Origin: Bifidobacterium breve
GTDB lineage: Bacteria; Actinomycetota; Acidimicrobiia; IMCC26256; JAENVU01
Reading direction: 5' to 3'
Assembly: GCA_945865605.1 (NCBI GenBank)
Contig: CAMBEL010000014.1
Coordinates: forward strand, 1 to 35,277
DNA length: 35,277 nucleotides
In this document: in pieces, positions 15,871-24,668 of the stretch
Numbering within the stretch: position 1 is the stretch's first letter
Layout of the letters: every line of letters begins with the position of its first letter
Translations under genes and position numbers: made by a program
Notes under the pieces: generated by a model
Told to the model about the DNA's origin: nothing
What the model saw: the letters and a program-made list of their open reading frames with translations, nothing else
The model's database searches: none

Positions 15871-16911
15871 ATGGACTCGCGCACATTCATCGCCGCTTCT
15901 GCCATTGCTTTGTTTGCCATGTCATGTTCAAGCGCACCAACGAATTCCAAGTCGGTCACGCTCGTCACCCATGACTCATTTGCGATTTCTGCGTCTGTAC
16001 TCAAGGCTTTCGAACGCGAGTCGGGAATCGATGTGCGGGTTCTCAAGGGAGGTGACGCTGGGGAAGTTCTCAACCAAGCGATCCTCACCAAAGGCACGCC
16101 CCTTGGCGATGTGCTTTTCGGCGTAGACAACACGTTCCTCGCACGAGCACTGGACGCGAATATTTTTGTGCCTTACAAAGCGCTCGGTCTAGATGATCTA
16201 TCTCCCGCGCTGCACATCGATCCAACGCACCGCGCAACGCCCATCGACTGGGGTGACGTCTGCATCAATACAGACATCGCCTGGTTCGTGAAACGCGGCA
16301 TTGACCCGCCGAATAACCTCACGGACTTACTCGACCCTCGCTACCGCGGACTTCTCGTTGTTGAGAACCCTGCAACCTCATCTCCTGGCCTGGCTTTTCT
16401 GCTCGCCACCATCGCTAAGGCCGATAAACATGGTTGGCAGAACTACTGGGAACGCTTGCGCGACAACGACGTGCTCGTCGTCGATGGTTGGGAGCAGGCA
16501 TACAACACGGAGTTCTCTGGTTCAGCAAGCAAGGGATCAAGGCCACTGGTGGTCAGTTACGCCACCAGTCCCGCTGCCGAAGTGATGTTCGCAGATCCAC
16601 CCATAACCGTTGCGGCCACCGGCAATATAGACACCACATGCTTTCGACAGATCGAGATGGCAGGAATCCTGAAAGGCGCCAAGCACCCGAAGGAAGCTCG
16701 TGCACTCATCGACTTTCTCGTCTCAGAACAATTCCAGAAAGACGTACCCACTTCGATGTTCGTATACCCAGCGCGCAGTAATACTCCACTGCCTGAAGCG
16801 TTTGAACAATTCGCTCCCCCGCCGACGGCATCGAGCTCGCTACCTCCGTCGGAAATATCCGCCAATCGCGATGAATGGATCGAGCGGTGGACGGAGATCG
16901 TGTTGCGATGA
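15871..16911 (+). CDS. thiB: Thiamine ABC transporter, substrate-binding lipoprotein
   Basis: 346 aa. The N-terminus has a hydrophobic signal segment ending in AMSC, a somewhat degenerate lipobox, so Cys19 is the likely lipid anchor on the outer face of the membrane. The mature part has the TbpA/ThiB pattern: LVTHDSFAIS, GDVLFGVDNTFLARAL, PIDWGDVCINTD, and the late FVYPARSNTPLPEAF. It captures thiamine for the permease encoded next. The ATG lies one base after the kinase stop and has GAGG 6 nt upstream; the longer frame from 15826 overlaps the kinase and is rejected. It overlaps the permease gene by ATGA. Confidence 0.9.
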   Translation: MDSRTFIAASAIALFAMSCSSAPTNSKSVTLVTHDSFAISASVLKAFERESGIDVRVLKGGDAGEVLNQAILTKGTPLGDVLFGVDNTFLARALDANIFVPYKALGLDDLSPALHIDPTHRATPIDWGDVCINTDIAWFVKRGIDPPNNLTDLLDPRYRGLLVVENPATSSPGLAFLLATIAKADKHGWQNYWERLRDNDVLVVDGWEQAYNTEFSGSASKGSRPLVVSYATSPAAEVMFADPPITVAATGNIDTTCFRQIEMAGILKGAKHPKEARALIDFLVSEQFQKDVPTSMFVYPARSNTPLPEAFEQFAPPPTASSSLPPSEISANRDEWIERWTEIVLR

Positions 16912-18497
16912 ACTTCAGCACCAGAGTGGGTCGGCAGGTGCTCATCGCGATTCCGGTCTTGTTTCTCGTCATCTTCTTCGTCTGGCCGGTGTTATCCATA
17001 CTGCGTCTTGGGCTTGCACCGGAAGGGGCGTTGGACCTTGCGCCATTGCTCGACGTATTGAACGACGCAACCCTCTGGTCGGTCGCATGGTTCACGCTTT
17101 GGCAGGCCGTCCTATCGACGGTGATCACTCTCGTGATCGCACTGCCAGGGGCTTACGTGCTTAGCCGCTACCGCTTCCGCGGTCGAGGACTGGCTCGCGC
17201 GCTAGTCACGGTGCCATTCGTTCTACCTACGGTCGTCGTGGGTGCAGCATTCACCTCTCTCGGAGTCTCAAGGTCGCTGACGGCGATCCTTCTCGCACAT
17301 GTTTTCTTTAACTACGCGATCGTCGTTCGCACCGTAGGAAGCCTTTGGTCACACATCGACGACCGCGAACAACAGGCAGCGCGCGTATTGGGCGCTGGAC
17401 GGGTGCGAACCTTTGTATCGATCACTCTTCCAACATTGCGGCCAGCCATCGGAGCGGCGACCGCAATTGTCTTCTTATTTTGTTTTACAAGTTTTGGCGT
17501 GATCTTGATCCTCGGTGGCCCTGGTTACGCAACGATTGAGACTGAAATTTACCGGCAAACGGCGCAGCACCTCAACCTGGAAACAGCAGCAGTTCTTTCG
17601 CTGTTCCAACTAGGGGCTGTCATCGCCGCGTTAGCAGTGAGCAACCGCATGAGCGGCGATCGCATTGCACTCTCCACCCTGCGGCCCGCAGACCAGAACA
17701 CTTTGCCAGTGATCGGAAGGCGGCGAATCATGCTCGGTGTCAACCTCTTTGTAATTGCCCTTCTCATTGGGCTCCCCATGACTCAACTTGTCGTGCGCTC
17801 GTTCGACGGTGGCCTCGACGGATATCGCGGTCTCACGAGAACGACCTTTGGGTTCGCAGAGCCACCAATATCTGCAGTCTGGACGTCATTGCAATACGCA
17901 CTGATTGCGACAGTGCTCGCTGTCTTCGTGGGAGGCTCCGCCGCATTTGCACTCGTACGTCGCCGAGAGCGAGCGAAGGGCCGCCTGCTCAATCTCCTTG
18001 TGATGCTGCCACTCGGTATTTCTGCAGTGACTGTTGGGTTTGGCTTCCTGGTCACCTTCGACGCAGCGCCATTCGAACTCCGAAGTTCGCCCGCGATTAT
18101 TCCGATAGCGCATGCACTTATTGCAATCCCATTTGTTGTCTGGTTGATGGTTCCCGTACTCACCGCTATAAATCCTCGCCAACGCGAGGCCGCTGCCGTG
18201 CTCGGAGCGAACCCGAGCCGAGTCTGGTGGGAAATCGACTTCCCGATCGGCCTAAGAGCTGCGCTGGTCGCAGCTGGTTTCGCTGCGGCAATCTCCCTTG
18301 GAGAGTTCGGCGCGACCCTGTTCATTGTGCGCCCCGACACCGTGACATTGCCAGTAGTTATTTTCCGCCTGCTCGGTCGCCCTGGACAAGAGATGTATTC
18401 GCAAGCCATGGCAGCCAGCACGCTTCTCATGTTTCTCACCGCAGGCTCTGTGCTCGCAATCGAACGCTTACGATCCCCACACGCGACGGTCTTCTGA
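16908..18497 (+). CDS. thiP: Thiamine ABC transporter, fused double-domain permease
   Basis: 529 aa integral membrane protein with two permease domains in one chain, as in ThiP and FbpB. Each domain carries an ATPase-docking EAA-type loop: EQQAARVLGAGRVRTFVSITLP in the first half, split by membrane helices from QREAAAVLGANPSRVWWEIDFP in the second. Hydrophobic segments start at about residue 12 (LIAIPVLFLVIFFVWPVL) and recur along the whole length. The start ATG overlaps the thiB stop (ATGA), and the stop overlaps the ATPase start by one base. It forms the thiamine channel. Confidence 0.9.
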   Translation: MNFSTRVGRQVLIAIPVLFLVIFFVWPVLSILRLGLAPEGALDLAPLLDVLNDATLWSVAWFTLWQAVLSTVITLVIALPGAYVLSRYRFRGRGLARALVTVPFVLPTVVVGAAFTSLGVSRSLTAILLAHVFFNYAIVVRTVGSLWSHIDDREQQAARVLGAGRVRTFVSITLPTLRPAIGAATAIVFLFCFTSFGVILILGGPGYATIETEIYRQTAQHLNLETAAVLSLFQLGAVIAALAVSNRMSGDRIALSTLRPADQNTLPVIGRRRIMLGVNLFVIALLIGLPMTQLVVRSFDGGLDGYRGLTRTTFGFAEPPISAVWTSLQYALIATVLAVFVGGSAAFALVRRRERAKGRLLNLLVMLPLGISAVTVGFGFLVTFDAAPFELRSSPAIIPIAHALIAIPFVVWLMVPVLTAINPRQREAAAVLGANPSRVWWEIDFPIGLRAALVAAGFAAAISLGEFGATLFIVRPDTVTLPVVIFRLLGRPGQEMYSQAMAASTLLMFLTAGSVLAIERLRSPHATVF

Positions 18498-19504
18498 TGC
18501 TCGACATCAACGGCCTTTCGGTCCACTATGGCGACACTCGTGTCCTGTCCGATATTTCGTTACGAATCGACCAAGCCCAGATCGTTTGCGTCCTCGGCCC
18601 TAGCGGCAGCGGCAAGAGCACACTTCTTCGAACGATCGCTGGCCTCGAAACGCCGACTACTGGAACCGTTAGTTGGGATGGAACCGACGTAACGAAAGCA
18701 CCCGTCCATAGTCGACGATTCGGTTTGATGTTCCAAGATCACGCATTGTTCGCCCATAGAGACGTGATCGGCAATGTCTCATTCGGATTACGGATGCTCG
18801 GCCATAGTCAAGATGTGGTCGAGTCGCGTGCTCGCGCCGCGTTGGATCGCGTAGGACTCGGTGGCTTCGAGCAGCGTCATGTGCACGAACTCTCTGGAGG
18901 GGAACAGCAGCGCGTCGCCCTAGCGCGATCCATCGCACCAGAACCGCGTCTGCTGATGTTGGACGAACCATTCGGATCACTAGATCGGGAACTACGCGAG
19001 CGATTGGTCGGCGAACTTCACGAGGTATTGCGCTCAGTAGGAATTGCAACCCTGTTTGTCACCCACGACCAAGATGAAGCGTTCGCGCTCGCCGATAAGG
19101 TCGTGTTGCTTCACGACGGGACAGTGGAGCAACAAGGGACGCCGCAAGAGGTATGGCTGCATCCCGAGACCGAAGCTGCGGCGCGTTTCCTCGGGTTCTC
19201 TACTTTCGTCGACGCTACGGTGGACAACGATGTCATCAAATTCCCTTGGGGTAGCCAACCCTTCAGTGGTCCCCGTCCTACGCAACCGATTCGCGTCGCA
19301 TGGCGCCCAGACGGATTGCGCTTCAATCCCGCAGGGCTCATAAGCGGTGTCGTTTCAGCATCCACTTTTCGACGCGACCACTTTCTCGTGTCGGTCTCGA
19401 CGATCCACGGCAATATGAACATCGGCTCCGGTGAACCGCTAGCAGCCGGAACAACGGTTCAAATCGCTCCCGATCTGGATGCGGCGCTCATACTTCCCGC
19501 GTAA
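18497..19504 (+). CDS. thiQ: Thiamine ABC transporter, ATP-binding protein
   Basis: 335 aa ABC ATPase: Walker A GPSGSGKST, Q-loop FQDHALFAH, signature LSGGEQQRVALARS, Walker B LLMLDEPFGSLD, and switch VTHDQDEA. It is about 100 residues longer than E. coli ThiQ. The extra C-terminal part (from about residue 240, IKFPWGSQPF to the end) looks like the TOBE-type domain of the Fe3+/spermidine ATPase branch. The riboswitch, kinase and thiB neighbours argue for thiamine. Start at ATG 18497, sharing one base with the permease stop. Confidence 0.88.
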   Translation: MLDINGLSVHYGDTRVLSDISLRIDQAQIVCVLGPSGSGKSTLLRTIAGLETPTTGTVSWDGTDVTKAPVHSRRFGLMFQDHALFAHRDVIGNVSFGLRMLGHSQDVVESRARAALDRVGLGGFEQRHVHELSGGEQQRVALARSIAPEPRLLMLDEPFGSLDRELRERLVGELHEVLRSVGIATLFVTHDQDEAFALADKVVLLHDGTVEQQGTPQEVWLHPETEAAARFLGFSTFVDATVDNDVIKFPWGSQPFSGPRPTQPIRVAWRPDGLRFNPAGLISGVVSASTFRRDHFLVSVSTIHGNMNIGSGEPLAAGTTVQIAPDLDAALILPA

Positions 19505-19516
19505 CCTTCGCCGCGT

Positions 19517-20419
19517 ATGAACTCTCCATTATCTGTTGGCTTAGTGGGCTCCGGACCTTGGGCGCGGGCCGTTCATGCACCGATGTTCGCCACGGGTCCC
19601 GAGACAAGACTCACAGGGATCTGGTCGCGTACGAGTGCGAATGCAGAGACGCTCGCGACAGAACATTCAGTACCTGCATTCGCTTCCTTCGACGAGTTAT
19701 TGGACTCCTGCGAACTTGTCGCGCTCGCTGTACCTCCATCGGTGCAACCAGCACTCGCCGAGTGTGCAGCGCGCGCCGGCAAGGCATTGCTTCTCGATAA
19801 ACCGTTGGCAGCCGACATCGCTGGAGCGCAGCGCATCGCGGACGCGGTAGATGAAGCCGGAGTCGGGTCAGTCGTCTTGTTGACCTATCGATTCGCCGAG
19901 GTCGTTCGCGAATTCCTTCGCAAAGCAAGAGATTTTGAAGCCACAGGTGGGAGGGCTTGCTTTATTTCTGGGGCGTTCCTAAGTGGAGCGTTCGCCGGTG
20001 GGTGGCGGCTGGAAGAAGGAGCGCTACTCGACGTAGGACCGCACATCCTGGACCTCATCGACATGGCGATGGGGCCAGTCGTTGCAGTAGAGGCGAACGG
20101 TGATCCTCTCGGGGAACTTTCAGTCATGCTCGAACATGGAAGCGGTCTGCGCAGTGAAGTGCTGATGTCCTGCACTACCGCAATAGATCCGAGCCGCACT
20201 GAAGTCGAGTTGTTCGGAGCAAACGGCACCTCCCTCGCAGTAGACGCTCGTTTCGGCGCTCGCGCCAACTCTTTCGCAACCTTGCGATCTGAACTTGTGG
20301 AGACCGCTCGCCGAGGTGGTGGTCACCCATGCGATGCCGCGCGCGGTCTTTACCTTCAGAAACTCATAGACGCAACAGCGCGGTCATTGTCCGATGGCCG
20401 CGTAGAGATTGTTAGCTGA
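19517..20419 (+). CDS. Gfo/Idh/MocA-family NAD(P)-dependent oxidoreductase
   Basis: 300 aa. The N-terminal Rossmann domain has VGLVGSGPWARAVHAP, then LLLDKPLAADI (the family EKP-type motif) and, in the C-terminal domain, EEGALLDVGPHILDLIDMA with the conserved His. Family members oxidise or reduce sugars, inositols and related polyols; the substrate here cannot be told. It starts 12 nt after the thiQ stop on the same strand and so may share the thiamine transcript. The only upstream signal is TAACCT 9 nt before the ATG, spanning the thiQ stop. Confidence 0.85.
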   Translation: MNSPLSVGLVGSGPWARAVHAPMFATGPETRLTGIWSRTSANAETLATEHSVPAFASFDELLDSCELVALAVPPSVQPALAECAARAGKALLLDKPLAADIAGAQRIADAVDEAGVGSVVLLTYRFAEVVREFLRKARDFEATGGRACFISGAFLSGAFAGGWRLEEGALLDVGPHILDLIDMAMGPVVAVEANGDPLGELSVMLEHGSGLRSEVLMSCTTAIDPSRTEVELFGANGTSLAVDARFGARANSFATLRSELVETARRGGGHPCDAARGLYLQKLIDATARSLSDGRVEIVS

Positions 20420-20467
20420 CTTGAGTGACCTTCGGATGTGCGTGCTCCTGACACCATGCGCATGCTC

Positions 20468-21727
20468 CTACCTGGTGGCCTCTAACGCTGCACGCATTAC
20501 TTCAAGGCTTGTTTCTATTTTGGCCTCGGTAACGATTAGCGGAGGCATAAAACGTACGACGTTGCCGTAGGTGCCAGCGTTCATGAGCAGAAGGTGGCCA
20601 GTTTCCCGAGCATGCGCAATAACACGCCCTACCCTTTCCGGATCCCGAGCGCCGCCAACAGGGTCGATGAACTCGACACCGACCATCAGACCCGGTCCAC
20701 GCACGTCTCTGATAACCGGATGCTCCTGACCAATTGCTCGCAGTCCAGTTCGAAGCTGTTCACCGCGCGCATTCACGTTCTCGAGGAACCCGTCTTCGGT
20801 AAGGACATCGATCGTCGCGAGCGCCGCAGCACAACCGATCGGGTTGCCGCCATATGTACCACCGTGACTTCCCTTTGGCCACCGTCCCATCAGTTCCGCC
20901 GACGCGCCGATCGCGGAGATTGGGAAACCAGAAGCAATACCTTTCGCCATAACAATCACATCTGGAGCAACGCCTGATTGTTCGATCGCGAACATTGTTC
21001 CGCTGCGAGCGAAACCTGTCTGCACTTCGTCGGCTACGAACAAGATGCCATGACGATCACAGATCTCCTTCAGCCCGCGAAGGAAAGAAGCCGGAGCAGG
21101 CAGGTATCCACCTTCGCCAAGAATTGGTTCAATAACCATCGCAGCAGTCTCGGCGGGAGCGGTCTGACTGAGAAGCAACTGATTTGTGGCATCCAAAGCG
21201 CGCGCCACGGACTCCTGTTCGCTCACGCCTTCATGCAACGGACACGGGAACGGAGCGACGAACACGCCGGAAGGCAAGGGTGCATAGCCGGCGCGATAAG
21301 CATGCTTCGAGGTAGTCATCGCCATGGTCTGGTGTGTTCTGCCATGGAATGAACCAGCGAACACGATCACGTTCGGACGTCCCGTCACTTGCTTGGCAAG
21401 TTTCACCGCCGCTTCGGTTGCTTCTGCACCCGAATTCGAGAAGAAGAACGTGTCGATCCCGACGGGTGTTATTTCGGCAAGACGTTTTCCAAGTAGTTCG
21501 AGAAGCGGATGCCGGTAACAGTTGACCTGAGCATGGATAAAGAGTGCGGCCTGTTCTTGGATCGCCGCAACAACCTTAGGATGACAATGTCCAGTACTCG
21601 TTACTGCGATTCCACTCGTGAAATCTAGGTATCTGGTGCCGTCTTCGGTCGTGACCGTGCAACCCTCGCCAGAAACAACATGAAGATCTGTTGCGCTGAA
21701 CCAGACATCGGCTAGATGTGAAGCCAT
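20468..21727 (-). CDS. Class III PLP aminotransferase, 4-aminobutyrate aminotransferase-like
   Basis: 419 aa. The PLP lysine is Lys262 in VMAKGIASGFP. Asp233 in FVADEVQTGFARSG holds the pyridine nitrogen, and SNSGAEATEAAVKLA binds phosphate. GSFHGRTHQTMAMT and HGGTYGGNP are further class III blocks. It is closest to GabT-like omega-aminotransferases, which move amino groups from 4-aminobutyrate or similar amines to 2-oxoglutarate; the substrate is not determinable. The ATG has no ribosome binding site but follows TACTCT by exactly 6 nt (21734..21739), suggesting a leaderless mRNA. It is convergent with the Gfo/Idh/MocA gene. Confidence 0.87.
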   Translation of the reverse strand: MASHLADVWFSATDLHVVSGEGCTVTTEDGTRYLDFTSGIAVTSTGHCHPKVVAAIQEQAALFIHAQVNCYRHPLLELLGKRLAEITPVGIDTFFFSNSGAEATEAAVKLAKQVTGRPNVIVFAGSFHGRTHQTMAMTTSKHAYRAGYAPLPSGVFVAPFPCPLHEGVSEQESVARALDATNQLLLSQTAPAETAAMVIEPILGEGGYLPAPASFLRGLKEICDRHGILFVADEVQTGFARSGTMFAIEQSGVAPDVIVMAKGIASGFPISAIGASAELMGRWPKGSHGGTYGGNPIGCAAALATIDVLTEDGFLENVNARGEQLRTGLRAIGQEHPVIRDVRGPGLMVGVEFIDPVGGARDPERVGRVIAHARETGHLLLMNAGTYGNVVRFMPPLIVTEAKIETSLEVMRAALEATR

Positions 21728-21733
21728 CGACGA

Positions 21734-21739
21734 AGAGTA
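21734..21739 (-). promoter_or_regulatory. -10 box (TACTCT) of the aminotransferase gene
   Basis: TACTCT on the minus strand ends 6 nt before the ATG at 21727, in the 38-bp gap below the helicase stop. It implies that the aminotransferase has its own leaderless transcript. Confidence 0.5.
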
Positions 21740-21765
21740 GTTGCGCGGCCCTTGACCAGGATCGG

Positions 21766-23199
21766 TCAGGCGGCCAAGACGCGTACTCGGAGCGCTTGGT
21801 CGCCCTTCGGCCCGGACTCAACATCGAACTCCACGATCTGTCCCTCGCACAAGCGCTTTACTCCGGAACCTTCGATCGAGGAGAAGTGCACGAACACGTC
21901 CGAACCATCGCGGCGTTCGATGAACCCAAAACCTTTTTGCACATCGAACCACTTGATGACACCGCTAGGTGAGGAGCTGGAACGCCCAGGGGAAGTCGTT
22001 TCCTTGCGGGGACCAGTGTGCTCACGCTTTGAGTCGCGGGAACCGTTGTGCTCACGCTTTGAGCCAGGGGTAATGGATGCAAGAGCGTCGCTGTTTGGAC
22101 GGTCTAGCCCTGTGTCGAACCCGAGTTTGCGTTGCATGTGCGCAACATCGCGCGCACGATCGCGCCCGACGAATGAAACGACTACGCCTTCGGCTCCGGC
22201 ACGTGCGGTACGGCCAGACCGGTGTGTGTAGTCCTTGACGTCGTTGGGGGGATCAAAGTGCAGGACGCAAGCGACCCCATCGACATGAATCCCTCTAGCC
22301 GCCACATCAGTCGCAACGAGAGCATCTACGCGGCCGTTGCTGAAAGCAGCGAGTGCGCGTTCCCTCTGCGCTTGCGAACGGTCGCCGTGAAGCGCTTCAG
22401 TTCGAACTCCAGCGTCTTCTAAACGACGCGCGAGCAACTCCGTGCCACGTTTGGTCCGACAAAAGACGATCGTAGGACCGGCGTGCGAAATAACATCGGC
22501 GCAAAGACCAACGCGATCTTCACTCTCGACGCGCCAGAACATATGTGTTGCGCGTGACAACTCTTCGGTGTCAACTGGCAACAGGTGCTTGATTGGATCT
22601 TTCTGATACCGACGCACGAGTGTGTCGACAGCGCCATCGAGGGTTGCCGAGAAAAGCAACGTCTGGCGCGACTCGGGAGTGAGATCAAGCAACTTCTGCA
22701 CGACCGGGAGGAATCCCATGTCGGCCATCCGATCGGCTTCGTCGACTACAACCATCTCGATCGCGTCGAGGCGTACCTCGCGCCGTTCGATGAGGTCCGT
22801 GAGGCGACCGGGACATGCAACGAGAACGTCGACACCGCGCCGCAGAGCCTTCAACTGTGCGCCGAACCCTGTGCCTCCATAGGCGGTTGCAACACGCAAC
22901 TTGCGCCCGTGGCCGATCCACTCGAGTTCCGCACTCACCTGAGCAGCAAGCTCACGCGTCGGGACGAGCACGAGTCCGACAGGTCGCTTAGGCACTGCCT
23001 TACCGAGCCGCATGACGAGCGGGATGCCGAACGCCAGGGTCTTGCCGGAACCCGTCGGCGCACGGCCAGAAAGGTCTCGCCCAGCACAACCGTCCTCGAG
23101 TGTGAGCGACTGAATCGGGAATGGGGAATCAATCCCGTGCGCCTTGAGCGTGGACACAAGGCCTTGAGGCACACCGAGGTCGGCGAAGGTGGAAGTCAT
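21766..23199 (-). CDS. DEAD-box RNA helicase fused to a C-terminal cold-shock domain
   Basis: 477 aa. The helicase core has a Q-motif (PFPIQ), [47 protein letters not shown] and [10 protein letters not shown]. After a charged linker containing two SKREH-G units, residues about 412-477 form a complete CspA-like cold-shock domain with [17 protein letters not shown] and [11 protein letters not shown] (RNP1 and RNP2). The protein thus joins RNA unwinding to a nucleic-acid-binding fold, which suggests a cold or stress RNA-remodelling role. Start ATG 23199 has GGAG 10 nt upstream; the frame continuing to 23343 lies in the leader. A 225-bp structured leader separates it from msrB. Confidence 0.9.
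   Translation of the reverse strand: MTSTFADLGVPQGLVSTLKAHGIDSPFPIQSLTLEDGCAGRDLSGRAPTGSGKTLAFGIPLVMRLGKAVPKRPVGLVLVPTRELAAQVSAELEWIGHGRKLRVATAYGGTGFGAQLKALRRGVDVLVACPGRLTDLIERREVRLDAIEMVVVDEADRMADMGFLPVVQKLLDLTPESRQTLLFSATLDGAVDTLVRRYQKDPIKHLLPVDTEELSRATHMFWRVESEDRVGLCADVISHAGPTIVFCRTKRGTELLARRLEDAGVRTEALHGDRSQAQRERALAAFSNGRVDALVATDVAARGIHVDGVACVLHFDPPNDVKDYTHRSGRTARAGAEGVVVSFVGRDRARDVAHMQRKLGFDTGLDRPNSDALASITPGSKREHNGSRDSKREHTGPRKETTSPGRSSSSPSGVIKWFDVQKGFGFIERRDGSDVFVHFSSIEGSGVKRLCEGQIVEFDVESGPKGDQALRVRVLAA
22017..22063. repeat. 17-bp direct repeat in the helicase linker
   Basis: TGTGCTCACGCTTTGAG occurs at 22017..22033 and again at 22047..22063, 30 bp apart and in frame. It encodes the duplicated SKREH-G-type units of the linker between the helicase core and the cold-shock domain. 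Ten-codon slippage is the likely origin. Confidence 0.8.
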
Positions 23200-23424
23200 G
23201 GTATTGGAAACTCCGGTTCTGAAATAGCGCGCCTCTGTGGCGCATATTTGGATAGGTCTCGAAAAGGGTGAACGAACCCCGAGACGCTTATCCGGTAGAC
23301 CGAAGCAGTTGCTGCAGGAACCGACTTGCGAGTGAGAACGCATACCCGATGGAACATCCGCGCTGGCGCTCGAAAGCGCTAGAAATGCGGAAGTGCCCAG
23401 ACGGTAGCAGACGAATATCGCTTT
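23200..23424 (-). other. Structured leader of the helicase gene / msrB 3' region
   Basis: No gene is seen in these 225 bp. On the minus strand they follow msrB and lead into the helicase. At 23256..23285, GTCTCG pairs with CGAGAC and an inner GGGT pairs with ACCC, leaving a one-sided AAAA bulge and a six-base loop. A second small hairpin, GCGCT-TTCG-AGCGC on the minus strand, lies near 23368. The first is in the right place for a cold-responsive leader structure; the second could end msrB. Confidence 0.45.
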
Positions 23425-23847
23425 CTAGGCTTCGGAATCGCTCCTATCGAGTTCCAGCGCTAGCGAATTGATGCAATAGCGCGAACCCGTAGGTGCAGGT
23501 CCATCGTTAAAAACATGACCCAAATGGCCGCCACAACGACTACACGCAACCTCGGTTCGCACCATTCCGTGACTCGCGTCACTACGTTCTTCTACAACCT
23601 TGTCATTCATCGGAATCCAGAACGAAGGCCACCCCGATCCAGAGTGGTACTTCGTCTCGCTGGAGAACAGGCCAACACCACAGCCAGCACACCTATACAG
23701 ACCCGGATCTTCGGTATCCGCGTATGCGCCGGTGTACGGGCCTTCAGTCGCCTGTTGCCGCAGAACCGCATAGCGATCAGGTCCTAAACGTGCCAGCCAT
23801 TCGTCATCGTCGAGCTCAAATGTGTCGACGGGCTCTGGATCACTCAT
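23425..23847 (-). CDS. msrB: Peptide-methionine (R)-S-oxide reductase
   Basis: 140 aa MsrB. The zinc-binding pairs are Cys53/Cys56 (YRCAGCG) and Cys102/Cys105 (ACSRCGG). HSGSGWPSFW is the substrate-binding block, GGHLGHVFNDGP follows, and the catalytic Cys125 lies in RYCINS. It repairs methionine-R-sulfoxide in oxidised proteins. Of several in-frame starts I chose ATG 23847 because TATGAT lies exactly 6 nt upstream, the pattern of other leaderless genes here; ATG 23865 with GGAG 4 nt upstream is the alternative. It is divergent from the response regulator, and the 11-bp repeats overlap where its -35 would be. Confidence 0.92.
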   Translation of the reverse strand: MSDPEPVDTFELDDDEWLARLGPDRYAVLRQQATEGPYTGAYADTEDPGLYRCAGCGVGLFSSETKYHSGSGWPSFWIPMNDKVVEERSDASHGMVRTEVACSRCGGHLGHVFNDGPAPTGSRYCINSLALELDRSDSEA

Positions 23848-23853
23848 TTGCTC

Positions 23854-23859
23854 ATCATA
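23854..23859 (-). promoter_or_regulatory. -10 box (TATGAT) of msrB, leaderless type
   Basis: TATGAT on the minus strand ends 6 nt before the ATG at 23847, so transcription would begin at or next to the start codon. Confidence 0.55.
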
Positions 23860-23867
23860 TGGCATGC

Positions 23868-23900
23868 ATCTCCACACAATCTCCACACAATCTCCACGCT
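23868..23900. promoter_or_regulatory. Three 11-bp direct repeats, candidate response-regulator binding site
   Basis: ATCTCCACACA occurs at 23868..23878 and 23879..23889 exactly, and 23890..23900 repeats it with two changes at the end (ATCTCCACGCT). OmpR/PhoB-family regulators typically bind head-to-tail sites with an 11-bp period. The block lies about 43-75 bp upstream of the inferred start of the neighbouring OmpR-type regulator gene and covers the -35 region of msrB, so autoregulation and control of msrB are both plausible. Confidence 0.65.
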
Positions 23901-23930
23901 GACAACAGGCCGTTGCCACCAACAAGTCCG

Positions 23931-23936
23931 TATTCT
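23931..23936 (+). promoter_or_regulatory. -10 box (TATTCT) of the response-regulator operon
   Basis: TATTCT ends 6 nt before the GTG at 23943, as for other leaderless starts in the window. There is no ribosome binding site at this start. Confidence 0.55.
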
Positions 23937-23942
23937 GTGAGG

Positions 23943-24668
23943 GTGAGTTCAGTCGCAACACCCGTGCGGTCAATTCTTGTAATAGAAGACGAGCCGCCGA
24001 TCGCAGATGCCGTCGCAGCGCGCCTGCGGTCCGAGGGCTACTTAGTCGATACCGCTAACGATGGCCCGAGCGGCGTAGAACGCTGCAATGCAATGCAACC
24101 CGATTTAGTGGTACTCGATCTCATGCTGCCGGGATTAGACGGCATCGAAGTTTGTAAGCGCATACAGAAGGACCGACCGGTGCCTGTACTGATGCTTACC
24201 GCCAGAGACACCGAGCAAGACCTCGTGCTCGGACTGACAATCGGCGCCGACGACTACTTAACGAAACCATTTTCTGCTCGCGAACTCGTAGCGCGCGTGA
24301 ACGCGTTACTTCGACGTGTCGACCTTGAGCGGAGTCACGATAGACCTTCTACCTCTGAAGTCGGAGTGATCAAGATCGGTCGCATCGAACTAGACCTCGC
24401 AACTCGTAAGGTGCACGTCGGCGAACAAGCAATCCACCTGACGCCGACCGAATTCGACTTGGTCGCGTTCCTGGCAGCCGAACCAGGAACCGTGTTTACA
24501 CGTGAAGACCTATTCGCTGCTGTGTGGGGATACGAGATCGCGTCTGGCGGACGCACTCTCGACTCGCACGTACGAGCAGTGCGTCGCAAACTCGGCGATG
24601 ATCTAATCCGCACGGTTCACGGTGTTGGGTACGCGATAGACGCCCTCGAAGGCGAACCCACCCGATGA
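23943..24668 (+). CDS. OmpR/PhoB-family response regulator
   Basis: 241 aa. The receiver domain has acidic IEDEPP, the phosphoacceptor Asp59 in VVLDLMLPGLDG, and LTARD and YLTKPFSARELVAR. The C-terminal winged-helix domain has LTPTEFDLVAFLA, TREDLFAAVWGY and LDSHVRAVRRKLG. It is activated by the histidine kinase encoded next (ATGA overlap). GTG 23943 is chosen because it sits 6 nt after TATTCT; GTG 23937 is also in frame. The 11-bp direct repeats just upstream make autoregulation likely. The signal and the other targets are unknown. Confidence 0.9.
   Translation: MSSVATPVRSILVIEDEPPIADAVAARLRSEGYLVDTANDGPSGVERCNAMQPDLVVLDLMLPGLDGIEVCKRIQKDRPVPVLMLTARDTEQDLVLGLTIGADDYLTKPFSARELVARVNALLRRVDLERSHDRPSTSEVGVIKIGRIELDLATRKVHVGEQAIHLTPTEFDLVAFLAAEPGTVFTREDLFAAVWGYEIASGGRTLDSHVRAVRRKLGDDLIRTVHGVGYAIDALEGEPTR

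Noticed and set aside
17783-18526. 247-codon minus-strand frame opposite the thiamine permease
   Set aside because: It is basic and Ser/Thr-rich with no hydrophobic pattern; the permease on the other strand is convincing.
20420-20467. Terminator between the convergent Gfo/Idh/MocA and aminotransferase genes
   Set aside because: The 48-bp gap has similar TGCG-CTCC words but no stem long enough to support a hairpin call.
22585-23271. 228-codon plus-strand frame opposite the helicase
   Set aside because: It is antisense to conserved helicase motifs and has no recognisable domain.
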